Shown here: piece by piece, positions 22,297-33,309 of the stretch
Layout of the letters: each line of letters begins with the position of its first letter
Position numbering within the stretch: the first letter of the stretch is position 1
NCBI GenBank assembly: GCA_010094025.1
Contig: ML991775.1
Coordinates: 372,001-436,000, forward strand
DNA length: 64,000 bases
Source of the DNA: Viridothelium virens
Lineage: Eukaryota; Ascomycota; Dothideomycetes; Trypetheliales; Trypetheliaceae
Direction of reading: 5' to 3'
Translations under genes and position numbers: made by a program
The notes under the pieces: generated by a model
Databases searched by the model: none
Told to the model about the DNA's origin: nothing
What the model saw: only the letters and a program-made list of their open reading frames with translations

Positions 22297-23648
22297 TCAT
22301 GATTCGGGCTCGGCATCCGCCTCAGGCTCCTCTTTGGCATCATCGAGAATATCGTCTTTGGCAGACTCTTCGGCTTCGTTGTTCGCTGGTGGGAAGCTTA
22401 GATGTTTCCAGTCCTCAATCTACAAGAAGTCAGCACGACCCTGGCATGTTTTTGAAGATTCACATTCTAACCTCTTCAATGATCGACCTTAGCCGGTCTC
22501 TAATGCTCTCCACAGCGTAACTTCCCAGCAGCAACCTCAATGGCGGATAGGAGCAATGTCCCAACTGCCATACGAGTTCTGCACTTTTGACAGCACTTGT
22601 TGGCTGCTGGTCATTAAGCCATGCAAGCATCCGTCTTGCATGTCCTGCTGGTGCATTTGGGCCAGAATATGGCTCACTTGCTGCTTTGACAAGGAAATGA
22701 CCGAACTTGGGATTCTTCAGGTTGTGCTTCTTCGTCTCTTCAAATGGTTCATCTAGTCGTACGTGACCAGGTTCTACGAGCGTCGGCTTGATGTTGAATG
22801 CATCCACTTCGTAAAGCATGCTCTCAATGAGACCTTCCACGGCATACTTGGTGGCGCAGTATGGACCCAGACCAGGTACGCCGAGAGCGCCAGAAGTGCT
22901 GCTAAAGATGAGGTAACGGCCAGAGTTCTGAGAGCGAAAGTATGGTAATGAAAGTTGGATGATGTTCAAAGTGCCCATGAAATTGGTCTCGAACTGATTT
23001 CGTAAATCATGTTCGTCCTGATCCTCGCAAGCGCCAATGACTCCTGCAGGAAAGTCTTAGTTTAGTAGACTGTGGTCAAACCTGCGATTGGCTGCTTACC
23101 ATAACCAGTACAACTGGTGTCGGTTAGTAAACTAGAGGCAGCTATTGTGTGTGGACTTCGTACTTAACAATTATATCAATTCTTCCCCAACGCTCCAAGG
23201 TTTGCTTGATGACGGCATTAACTGTTTCTCGTACTCTTACATCACAGAGCAGGCCAAGGCAGTTTTCATGCCAACCCTTCATCTGCTCTGCGCTATTCTC
23301 GATGGTTCGCCCCACGGCAGTGACCTTGTCACCGTGAGATAATGCCGTGCGAGCTACAGAACCCCCCATGTGGCCGGTAGCGCCGAAGATCTACAGATGC
23401 AGGCATGAGTCAGGATGTCAACATTTCTTTTCGCATTTTTGAACGAATGGAATAGCGGAAAATAGACAAGGAAGCAGGGGTTTGGGGCCACACGTGATAA
23501 AGCGTGGGATAGATAAAGAAGAGACCGAACGTACCAGCCATACAAGCTCTTGAGCGGGATTGGAGTCGGTAGGTGGATCACATGTCGCGGGCAGCCTCAG
23601 CTTGTCGGTGCGAGGAGCGTCCGATGGCGAATTCGCATCCTCGGCCAT
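22297..23648 (-). CDS. Short-chain dehydrogenase/reductase with 14-nt microexon
   Basis: Minus-strand exons 23648-23535, 23390-23164, 23113-23100, 23043-22472 and 22419-22297 join in frame to 349 residues. Introns are 144, 50, 56 and 52 bp. The classical SDR parts are present in order: a Rossmann entry FGATGHMGG, the CDV near WGRIDIIVNCTGYG, the serine of the IFSSTSG strand, and the catalytic YCATK. A PTLVEPGHVR segment and a charged C-terminal tail (EEPEADAEPES) follow. The NCTGYG cofactor loop is created only if the 14-nt exon is included, which is the strongest argument for it. Substrate unknown. Two cofactor-region substitutions (GATGHMGG rather than TGxxxGIG) suggest an atypical subfamily. 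The gene starts 242 bp from MMM1 in divergent orientation. Confidence 0.85.
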
Positions 23649-23890
23649 GAGACAACAGGAAAGAATAGCGCCCGAAGAACTCCATAGAGAAGAGAGGAAT
23701 AAGAAGAGAGACTACAGGTGGTTGGCCACGTTGTCGTCGTCAGTATCGCGCTGCATCAGGTGCGCGTGCGAAATGCCAATCCCACCTCGGCTGCTGACCG
23801 CCTTCAACTGCCGTCATTGGCTGCTGTCATACTGACAATTATTCGAGATGCACAATTGAGGCATATCAACACTTTCTCAGATGTAGAAAT
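23649..23890. promoter_or_regulatory. Bidirectional promoter, SDR gene / MMM1
   Basis: Only 242 bp separates the two divergent start codons, so both genes must share promoter elements here. No canonical TATA box is evident. Confidence 0.6.
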
Positions 23891-25549
23891 ATGTCAAAGG
23901 AGCTGAGTACGTCCTCCATGTATGCATTCATCTCAACTCTGCTGACCCCCGCCAGACCCAGCTCCACCATCGCCATCATCTTCTCATGGCTCCTCGTACG
24001 CCCCACTATCAAAGCCCAATCCTTCCCCTAGCTAACCCTCTCAAGTCTCTCCTTCACCCAAGGCTTCCTCCTCGGCCAGCTCACAATCTCCATCCTAATC
24101 TTCATATTCATTAAATTCTTCATCTTTGGTGAACCACCCCCAGCCGACCTCCGCGCTTCCCACCGCGCCTCCCTCCGACACCAACGCACCCTCTCCCACG
24201 CCCGTCGCCAAGCCGCCTCCTCTACCTCCTCTCCCACTACTACATCCACAACTACACCCCCCTCCCTCCTTCGCAAACGCTCCTCTCGCGTCCTCCTCGG
24301 CCGGCCCCAGACCGCCTCACCCCTTCCCACCGCGACCATCCTCGCCAAAACCTATTACAACGTCGCCGCGCACCAGCCCGAATCCCTCGACTGGTTCAAC
24401 GTGCTCGTTGCGCAGACGATCGCGCAGCTGCGGGCTGATGCCGTCCAAGATGACGCGGTGCTGGCGCAGCTGACTGAGGTGCTGAATCGGCCTGGCACGA
24501 AACCGGAGTGGGTTGGGGAGATTAAGGTCACGGAGATTTCATTGGGCGAGGAGTTTCCGATTTTGAGTAATTGTCGGGTGGTGGCGGTGAGCGACGAGGA
24601 TGGAGTAGGTGGAGGTGGAGGCGGTGGGTTGGATGGTGGTGGGGGAGCGAGAGTGGATGGGGCGAAGGATGGGAGGTTGCAGGCGAGAATGGATGTGGAT
24701 TTGAGCGATACGATTACCTTGGGAGTGGAGACGAAGCTGGTGCTGAATTATCCCCGGCCGGTGAGCGCAGTGCTGCCGGTTGCATTATCGGTCAGTCTGG
24801 TGCGGTTTAGTGGCACGGTATGTGTGCTTGACTTTGCTCTATTTAGGCTTGTGCCTCCCAAAAAGCCAGATACTAATTTCAACCGGCTACAGCTCTCCCT
24901 TTCCTTCACTCCTGCCCCTCCGTCACCCTCACAATCTTCCTTCCCTCATAACACCTCCTCGCATCCCCTGAACCCTCCACGTACGCCCGCGTCCTCCGGC
25001 CCCACCGGCCAACTCCTCACCTTCACCTTCCTCGACGACTACCACCTCGACCTATCCGTCCGCTCCCTCCTTGGCTCTCGCTCTCGTCTCCAGGATGTGC
25101 CCAAGATCGCCCAGCTCGTCGAGGCCCGCCTGCACGCCTGGTTCGACGAGCGCTGCGTCGAGCCCCGCTTTCAGCAGATCCAGCTGCCGAGTCTCTGGCC
25201 CCGGAAGCGGAATACGCGGGGTGGCGAGGGAGAAGAGGAGGATGAGCTGGAAAAAGAGGGAGGGGCGGAGGAGGAGGGGAAGAACGAAGTAAGGGTGAAA
25301 GGAAATGAGAGGAAAATGGCGAGGGCGAGGAGTGCGGGTCTTCTTGACGAGGGGAAACTGGCGGCCGAAGGAGAAAAAATCTGGGAGGCCGAACAGAGGG
25401 CACAGAGGGCAGAAAGGATGGCGGAGGGAGAAAAAGACGGGATGCGGTGGAGGGGAGCGAGCAGCCGGGATGTGAGTACCAATCGCGGCAGAAGCAGCGA
25501 AGACACTTTGCGGATGCCGGGGGGGATGCCTGGTATGGTCATGTCGTGA
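23891..25549 (+). CDS. MMM1: Mmm1, ER subunit of the ERMES ER-mitochondria tether
   Basis: ER membrane protein whose SMP domain moves phospholipids between ER and mitochondria together with Mdm10, Mdm12 and Mdm34. The family hallmark SFTQGFLLGQL leads into a single transmembrane segment ending KFFIFGEPPP. The SMP domain starts near ESLDWFNVLVAQTIAQLRAD and includes VTEISLGEEFPILSNCRV, VRFSGT and LDDYHLDLSVRSLLGSRSRL. The C-terminus (PGGMPGMVMS) is like other fungal Mmm1 proteins. Preferred exons: 23891-23919 (29 nt), 24046-24817 and 24893-25549, giving 485 residues and a short lumenal N-terminus (MSKELSTSSI) as expected. The second intron (75 bp, TACTAAT-type branch) is in frame and free of stops, so read-through is possible. 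The first intron (126 bp) is inferred from phase and family N-terminus. Confidence 0.88.
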
Positions 25550-26102
25550 TGTGGATTCGTTGCATTTGTTTCTTCTATTCATGCATAGCGTCGCGGAAAA
25601 ACTCTCCTCATGGCAGCGTGCAGCTGAGCATACCCAGTTAGCATTGGGAGGCGTCTGTATACATGAAATTTAGACACGGTAGAATAGGGGAATAAGATTT
25701 CTAAATTTCTATCCCACAGCTGGTGCTTTCAACATGCTGTCATCAAGAATGGCAGCTGCTGAACTGCAGAGCATATCGTGACAAAGTCCCCCGAAATTCA
25801 GTCCGGCATCATCTATCTCGGACCTGTATGCTGGATCTTCCTACCGCAAGGCCTATGCAGCAAGATACCTCTCAAGATACTTCCCCCAACGCCACGTACT
25901 GCAGGAAATGGAAGACGTTCGAGACTCAACTTCAACGCAATCACAAACATGTCGGACGACTATGAGATTTGAATTCGCCGAAGTAGGTCGTTACTGACAA
26001 AGATCAGTCCTCGTGTGGCAAGATGTTTTGGTGGCTCTCTGTGAAGAGATTTCAATAGGTAGATAACAGAAATGCCCCCGCAGGAAGAGTAGAGCTACCT
26101 GG
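25550..26102. other. Gap between convergent 3' ends
   Basis: About 0.55 kb tail-to-tail spacer between MMM1 and the WHIM-type gene. Short open frames only; nothing recognisable. Confidence 0.5.
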
Positions 26103-28320
26103 CTACAAGGAGGAAGCTGTGGGCATAAGGGTCACTGGAGCAGTGGCTGCGTTTTCAGAAGCTGCTTGGTCTTCAGAGATTTCCGTAGTATCTTGTCGAG
26201 GGTCCTGTACACGACGGGAACGTGCTTCATCAAACGAGCTCGTGGTCTCGGTCTTGCCAGGTGAGTTTGTTTCTGAAGTGCAACCAGCAGGAAGAGGAGA
26301 TTTTTGCGGCTGAGCGATAGTCCAAGACGCGACTGGATTCGAAGACTCCGAGGCGGCACCAGGAGTAGACTTCGACGTGGAAGCGACTTGCTCGATAGGC
26401 TGCATTGTGATAGGCGGCGGTCGTTGCATTCGGACCACGATTGTGTCAGAATCTTGATCATCGCTCATGCTAGGGTGGAAGCCGTTGACGGTCGATGGTA
26501 CTGAGGTGCTATTGGGACGGGTCGACGAATGAACAAGCGGATGCCCATTTGCTTCCTGCTTACTGTCTCCAGACGGTGTTCGATATTGGAGCTTCACAAC
26601 TAGACTCCTGGGTTCGAAATCATCTTCATCGGAGCTGGCATCGTCATCTTCTTCGTTGTCATCAAGTCGATCATCAACGTCGTCGTCATCACCTCCATCC
26701 CATTCACCACCGCTTGACATTGCGTCTTCTTCGTCATCCATCTCATCCAACTCATTGTAACCAGCAATGTGTTTGCGTCCCTTGCCCCAGCCATTGGCTT
26801 GTTTTGGCCCGCCTGATCGCGTCGCCCTGCCTTGCTGTCGCGGGGCATCTGAAAGTTCAGAGCCATCGTAATCTCCTGAAGCAGGAGTGGGCTGATTTGT
26901 GATCTGGCCGCTGTGCATGGTTTCTCCATAAACACCACCCAATCTTGATCGTACGTGACGGCCACTTGCCGTGACGACAGACTTATGAGCATCAGCTGGT
27001 GTAGTGACGCGAGTCGAGCGGCGAGTGGAGGTGGCATCTGATGCATCTGCTTCGTCGTCGGAGTAGGTGTACTTCAACCTTTTTCCGCGGGTGCGACCCT
27101 CATACAGGGAGAATCCGGGTTCTGGCCTTAAGAACTGTGCTTTGCGTTGTTGGCGATATTCGCGGCGCTTTCGCCTCTGCAAGACGTTAGCTAGCTATTC
27201 AATACCTTACATTTTGGCAGATTTGAAGTGCTTACCTCTTCACCTGCCTCAAACCGCGGAATCGCATTCTTGAATCGTGCACTGAGCGTACGAGCATTCT
27301 GAGAGTCGTCATTCTCCAATTTATTTGCAAGTTCCTTAAGCTCATCAAGGTCCCCGGCAATGCTCCACCACGTATTTTTCTTGGAGTATGGGTTACTTTC
27401 ACGGTATACTCGGAAACTAGTGTCCTGTGACCCTTCGATGAGATAGTATTGCCTCTTCTCACCGTCTCGACCCCACCGTGGTATGTTGAGTGGCACGACA
27501 GTATCATCATTGTTTTTGCGGTATTTGTACGACTCTTTGAGGAGGGCGGAGACTGCTTCGGAGGAGTTCAAGCACCAGAGAATCAACGTCCTCAGTAGGT
27601 TGAGCTATAGAAGTCAGCGTGATCTCATCTTCAAGCAGTCGAGAGTACATACGCGCCGTCCAGGATCTAAATCGACAAAAGTCTTGGAACCAGGGATTGG
27701 GTTAAGGCCGTTCCACGACCGGGGCCATTGCGATTTGTTTGATAGTAATGCTTCTTCAAGTGCTCGTCCATGATGCCCTCTCCTGCAGAAGTTATTGATT
27801 TAGCTGTTGCGTTCACGTCTCTCGGCATCGAGGATTTGGGGGGTACAAACTCTACATTCTTCTTCCGATTGAGGACCAGACTGAGAAGAGCGCAAAGTAA
27901 TTCCTCCACTTGTGGGCTAGGTAGTGTATCCACTACTCCTCGTTCTATGTCTTGTGGTCCGAAGTCTTGTAATTTGCTGGGAAAGCAAGTACTGAAACGT
28001 GATCGGAATGCTACGATAAACTAGAGCTCGACCGCAATACGACGACGTTAGCTATCGCGTTGCTCCACGATGACGCGTCAAAAGCGTGATAGCGAGCCGG
28101 GAAAGACGTGGCAATCGCATTGACGACTTACAGGAATGTCCGGATTGTCTGCAAGCACCTCTTCGTGAGGTGGTGACGCGCTACGCTTTCGTTTGGAGCT
28201 TTTGCGTGCTTCATCTGAAGAGTCAGCGGTCGCGCCTTTGCGCCCTGCATCAATCTCCATAGTCACCGAGACCTCATCGTCGCTTGATGGAGGTGATGAC
28301 AGCGAGGAAGAGTCTGACAT
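26103..28320 (-). CDS. WHIM/DDT-type chromatin-remodelling-associated protein
   Basis: Minus-strand exons 28320-28132, 28020-27847, 27778-27653, 27604-27236 and 27176-26103 give 643 residues. After a Ser/Lys-rich N-terminus, a helical segment with TLPSPQVEELLCALLSLVL and KSQWPRSWNGLNPIPG, then LNLLRTLILWCLN, resembles DDT/WHIM1 modules. It continues into IPRWGRDGEKRQYYLIEGSQ, RVYRESNP and KKNTWWSIAG, the pattern of CECR2/WHIM-type proteins that accompany ISWI ATPases. The C-terminal half is acidic and disordered, with long Asp/Glu runs. A nuclear role in chromatin remodelling is inferred from the fold only. Four of the five exons join with clean signals. The third exon's acceptor as modelled ends in GAG rather than the usual YAG, because the better-looking CTGCAG site breaks the frame. 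Confidence 0.75.
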
Positions 28321-29841
28321 TTTATACGTCAGCGTTGCGGTTGAAGAAGGAGCTTGGGTGGTCGACGTGGGAAGTTCCTTCCGCTAAAGGCGTGGAAGGG
28401 CGTGTGCAGAACAGCAGCGGGATCGACGCCAACACGTCCGGGCATTGAAAGGAAGCTTATCAATTGGCAATCAAGAGGTTCAAAGTCACGTCAGACACGC
28501 CCTTGTAAGGTGAAACCCGCCTGAGAGCGATGCTGATCTATATTGTACTCTAAGTCCTGATATCACTGTATTCCTTCCGAACTGTATTTCTGGTATCTCA
28601 AAATCAGCTCCAAGGCATTGACGCAGTAATATCCGCCGACTCCACCATCCGTGCGAAATGCCTCATCACAATATCAGTTCAAAACGGGTGACTCAGACTC
28701 TATCGAATAGCAAGCAGGACTGCGTTATCAGGACCAGAAATTCCGGATAATGGAGCAGAGCAAAGAAGACTGTATGCCAAGAGACGTGACTGAAAGACGT
28801 TACTCCTGCCGCTTTTAGTTTGCTGCCATACGAACAAAGATTCCCAAAAGGGCTCCCAGTGCATTGTAAGGAGTCCGCGGCATGACTGGAAAGACTTGCC
28901 TCAAAGAAATAGAAATAGCTTGCCCGAACTATGTTGCAGAGAGGGGGAGAGAGAAAGAAACACAAAAATGACAAGCAAGGACAACAATCGCTTTGATTGG
29001 ATGTCCCGACCGCGAGTAATAAAGGGTGGATAGGAAGCTCAACCATGTGACGTTTTCTTCGTGCTTTTGAAATGAAAATGAACACTCCCCAACTCAAACA
29101 AGAGCCATGGAAGTCCACGTACCAGCAGTCATTGCAATAAAATGCGCAATGTAGTATTTTCTCATGGTAATAAAATTCGTAAGTCGTGACAGAGACGACG
29201 AAGCTTGTAGATGCACAGCTGAAGCTTCTCTAGAGCAAACCAAACAAGACAGACTATACTAGAGCTGGGTTCTGAAAAGCTTCAGGGACGTAATGTACAG
29301 TCCATGGAATTCTTGTTCGCAAGTTGTTGGTAAGTAGTCAGTTCAGGAGTTTCCGAAGCCTTCGCGATCATGGAATGGTTGTGGTGTCCGGTCGCACGCT
29401 TAGTTGGTAGACTCAGCACTTTTGCTACAGCGACTGCTGCAGAACTCGCGCCACAGAATATCGTATAATTAATATCACACAGTGAATGCATCCACAGCAT
29501 TAGATCTTCTAGAGGAGATCGTGGGACCGTTACGCATGGAATCTGCAATGTAAGAAGACGAGAATTCTACACGAATCAAGCATTTGAGACAGAGAGGAAT
29601 TACTCATGCGCTACTAAAAGAGCCGTAGTACGACTTCAGGCCTACCTTGATAAGGTTATCTTCACCATGAGCGGCGTTGAGTTGTCGGGAGGTGGTGGTT
29701 GTTCTGTTCAGGGATGTTGTCGCGCAAACATTTCTCCGGCTGCCGAGCCCTGACGCACGAACAAATGCATCCAAGACGAACGATACACTGCGCTTCAGTA
29801 GCTTCTCGATTTCCCTCTCCATTGACACCAGCTTTTCGACC
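28321..29841. other. Intergenic region, 1.5 kb
   Basis: Divergent spacer between the WHIM-type gene and the uL2 gene. It contains minus-strand frames of 141 codons (29118-28693) and shorter ones around 29282-29843, none with family resemblance. The part next to 29842 must include the ribosomal-protein promoter. No canonical TATA or known fungal ribosomal-protein element was identified with confidence. Confidence 0.45.
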
Positions 29842-30873
29842 ATGGGAAGAGTGATTAGAAATCAGAGGGCATGTTCTCATCTACCAAACTATTACGACGA
29901 ATTGCTAATTTGAATACCAGAAAGGTCGTGGGTCAATCTTCAAAGTGGGCGAAGACCTATCTCTGTCGTGCAGGTCTCAGACTAACTGAATACTCAAGGC
30001 CCACACCAGACTCAACAAGGCGCCCGCACTCTTCCGCGGCTTCGACTACGCTGAGAGGTAATTAAATCAGGTCGTTGGGATTGCGTTGCGGCTCACAAGA
30101 CCAAACCAGGCATGGCTACATCCGCGGTGTCGTGAAGGATATCGTTCACGATCCCGGCCGGGGTGCTCCTCTTGCAAAAGTCGCCTTCCGCGATCCATAT
30201 CGGTACAAGTTGCACACAGAAACCTTCATCGCCAATGAGGGCATGTACTCTGGCCAATTCATTTACGCTGGAAAGCACGCAAGCTTGACGATCGGCAATG
30301 TCCTACCTCTAGGTTCGGTCCCAGAAGGTACTGTTGTGACAAATGTGGAAGAGAAGCCGGGCGATCGGGGCGCACTTGGACGAGGATCAGGCACTTACGT
30401 CACGGTTATTGGACACAATCCAGAGGAGGGCAAGACAAGGGTTAAGCTCCCTAGTGGAGCAAAGAAGGTTGTTAAGAGCTCTGTACGAGGAATGGTAGGC
30501 ATTGTTGCAGGCGGTGGAAGAACAGACAAGCCGCTTCTGAGTAAGATTGCGTTCATGGTGAAGATACCTGAGCCGAGACTGATGGAAGAACACAGAGGCC
30601 TCAAGAGCGAAGCATAAATTTGCAGTCAAGCGTAACTCATGGCCGAAGACCCGTGGTGTTGCCATGAACCCAGTCGATCATGTAAGCTCTGTTTTCTCAT
30701 TCACCTTTCCTGATATAGAAACTAAACCTTTCCAGCCTCACGGTGGTGGTAACCATCAACATATTGGTAAAGCGTCGACAATCTCTCGCTATGCCGCTCA
30801 AGGTCAAAAGGCTGGTCTTATTGCTGCTCGGAGGACAGGGTTGTTGCGTGGTACTCAGAAAACGAAGGACTGA
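29842..30873 (+). CDS. RPL2: Cytosolic 60S ribosomal protein uL2 (RPL2/L8)
   Basis: Six exons (29842-29868, 29921-29944, 29999-30057, 30110-30540, 30596-30681, 30736-30873) give 254 residues, the standard eukaryotic uL2 length. The product is the universally conserved peptidyl-transferase-centre protein: [65 protein letters not shown] and a [11 protein letters not shown]-like end. The conserved [12 protein letters not shown] histidine loop is split by the last intron. The first intron (29869-29920) begins with GC instead of GT: exon sequence AATCAGAGG is followed directly by GCATGT, and no GT alternative keeps the frame. The second exon is only 24 nt (eight codons). All introns are 52-55 bp. 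Heavy splicing of ribosomal-protein genes is usual in filamentous fungi. Confidence 0.95.
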
Positions 30874-31811
30874 AAGGATCGAGGCGATAGCTTTCTTTGT
30901 GGGAATCTTCATGGTCATCCTTTGTGGATTGCAGCATTCGGGCTTCCTAAGGCGCTCCTGTGCATTGTAGTTTTTATGATATCATGGGCCGATGCCAAAT
31001 ATATACCATTGTCCCCACTGCATGATTGTGAGATCTGGCACTGCGCAACTATACGACCTCTCGCTGATGTCGGACAAATGTTTGACCCCACTGACGGTCG
31101 TATGGGAGGTAAGCAGGGGCAGGGCAAGCTTCGACCATCGGTTAACTCCTGAATCTAGCGCGCGGTTAGGTCTTAACAGCATGAATCCGATTCAGGGGCT
31201 AGGTTTCTCATTGATGTCGCAAGCTTTCTGGGGGTGTGACACGAGTAGCAAATCGGGCTACAGTCTCGCCGAAAATATGGTGCTCTTGCTTTGGTCGCGG
31301 CTCCCTTTGTCCCACAACGAGTTTGCTAAGGTAGTTCATTACGTGGCTGTGTAGCTTTCGAACACTTCTTTCTCACCCGGCGAGCGCGCATATCTTGTTC
31401 ACTCACCCAAGTTCTATTCAGCACGTTCGTTCTTAAGTTTTGGGGCTTTTTGGATCAGCAGATTGTGTGGATCTCACTGTGCATCAGACGGGACCCCTGC
31501 ACATCCGTGCCTCTCCAACATTTCATCATCATCCAGATCACCTACATCACCCGCCCGCAACCGCTCGTTCTAATTGCAACTCGTCGCCTGCCACGCCTGT
31601 TCGCATACAGCAAACGCCGCCTGGTGCAGGCATTTCACCCTTTACACGACCGCTCGTCACGTGTGAAGAATCAACTGGAGCCATCTATTGTTCAATGCTC
31701 AGTAGCCGGGCCAGCATATAGTCAATCTATAATTCCCTTTACGCCAAGCTCCTACTTTGCTCTTTCCCTCACCTTAGTGTTTTTCCGTTTCCGCGAATTC
31801 CTGTCGACCAA
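30874..31811. other. Intergenic region, 0.9 kb
   Basis: uL2 3' UTR followed by the promoter and leader of the BAR-domain gene. The portion 31480-31800 is pyrimidine-rich (many C/T runs), as is common just upstream of fungal starts. No gene recognised. Confidence 0.5.
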
Positions 31812-33309
31812 ATGATCATGAACAAGAAGCTCGACAGATTCAAGCAATGGGCGGGGGAGAAAGTGGGGGGAGAGAAGAAAACCGACACATCCGACGACTT
31901 TAAGGCTTTGGAAGCTGAGATGACTCTAAGGCATGAAGGTAATATCCGGAAAAGCTAGTGTATCTATTCATGAGGTTAATTGGTCCAAAGGCATGGAAAA
32001 ATTACACAAGTCAATGACTGTCTACACCAAATCCATCTCAAAGCGTAGTGAAGGCGATGATAAGGAGAAATCTCTTCCAATCGGGTATCTTGGCACAACA
32101 ATGATTCATCATGGAGAAGATTTTGAACCCGAGTCCGAATTCGGGAGTTGTTTGACGAGTACGTTGCACGCGTCTCGAAACATCTTTCGATAGAGCTAAC
32201 GAACCTCAAGCCTTTGGTCGAGCTCACGAGAGAATGAGCCGAGTCCAGGAGACACTAGTAGCTCAGGCAAGCACGACTTGGATGGAATCGACGGAGCGCT
32301 CACTTACCCAAATGAAAGAATACCAGGTACTGATCCCGTTGCTTGCTAGAAAACAGGGGCCCCACTGACTTATTGTAGACCGCTCGCAAAAAACTCGAAC
32401 AACGACGTCTCGCCTATGATACCTCACTGACCAAGATGCAAAAGGCAAAGAAAGAGGATTTCAGGGTCGAGGAAGAGCTTCGTTCCCAGAAGGCTAAATA
32501 CGAGGAGTCGAATGAAGACGTCTATCGCAGGATGGAAGATATTAAGGAAGCGGAAGTTGAGAGCGTCCAGGATTTGACCTCGTTTCTAGAAGCGGAATTG
32601 GCATATCACGACAAATGTCGAGAAATCCTATTGCAGTTGAAACGCGATTGGCCTGCGAGGTAAGAATATGGAATTCACATTTGTTGTCCGGGACCAGCTG
32701 ATGTCTTCTAGCACTACTACGGCCATGAATAGTCAGCGGAGCGGACGCTCTCGTTCAGAGACCGCGCACTCTTATGCAGACCGTTTCAATCCAGTAGAGG
32801 AAGAGCCTCCTGTGCCTGAGCCAAAGGCCCGGATTGGCTCCATTCGCCAGACCTCTGGCTCGGCCAGCAGCTCACCTCGCCGAGAACTTCCGGGATTTGA
32901 CTTTTCTGGCCGAGCGGGGAACGGTCGTACATCCACCTTCGAGGGACCTCTTCGCGTCCAGAATGCAAGGGAAGCGTCACCACTGGGTGGGGCTCGTCTA
33001 GCTCGTGTGCCTACGGAACCTATAACCAGTCGGCCACAGCTGCGACAAGTGCAACCTCCTCCACCAGCGAGCGCCTTTGCGGACAATGAGGACGACCTCC
33101 AGGGTGGGATCAGTCCTGCGAGATCTGCCTCACCTGCTGCGTCCTATACCAGCGTCAGTTCTCGTGCTGCTAGCATTTCGAACCATGACAATCCTTTGTC
33201 ACGCAAGGCACCTCCACCACCACCTCCTCCCTCTAGAGGAAAGAAGCCGCCGCCGCCTCCGCCAATGAAACGAAGTGCGTTGAGCACCTCCGAGGTACCT
33301 TATGCTTGA
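31812..33309 (+). CDS. BAR-domain protein with proline-rich tail
   Basis: Exons 31812-31938, 31991-32158, 32211-32326, 32379-32659 and 32712-33309 give 429 residues. A second in-frame ATG at 31818 (MNKKLDRFKQWAGEK) is the start usual in the family; either is possible. Residues about 1-240 form a BAR domain with an N-terminal amphipathic stretch and long coiled-coil helices (MQKAKKEDFRVEEELRSQKA, then DLTSFLEAELAYHDKCREIL). Such dimers bind curved membrane in endocytosis and vesicle traffic. The last 180 residues are disordered and end in proline runs (KAPPPPPPPSRGKKPPPPPP) that are candidate SH3 ligands; no SH3 domain of its own is present. All four introns are exactly 52 bp long. Close orthologues exist across filamentous ascomycetes, by recollection of the sequence type. 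Confidence 0.88.

Noticed and set aside
28693-29118. Minus-strand 141-codon frame between the WHIM-type and uL2 genes
   Set aside because: Cys/Phe/Ser-rich composition without family resemblance or conserved motifs; typical of chance frames in noncoding DNA.
29604-29843. Minus-strand frame starting [16 protein letters not shown], overlapping the uL2 start
   Set aside because: The helical-looking start is short and overlaps the uL2 ATG by two bases on the opposite strand. Linking it to the frame at 29282-29548 gave no recognisable protein.
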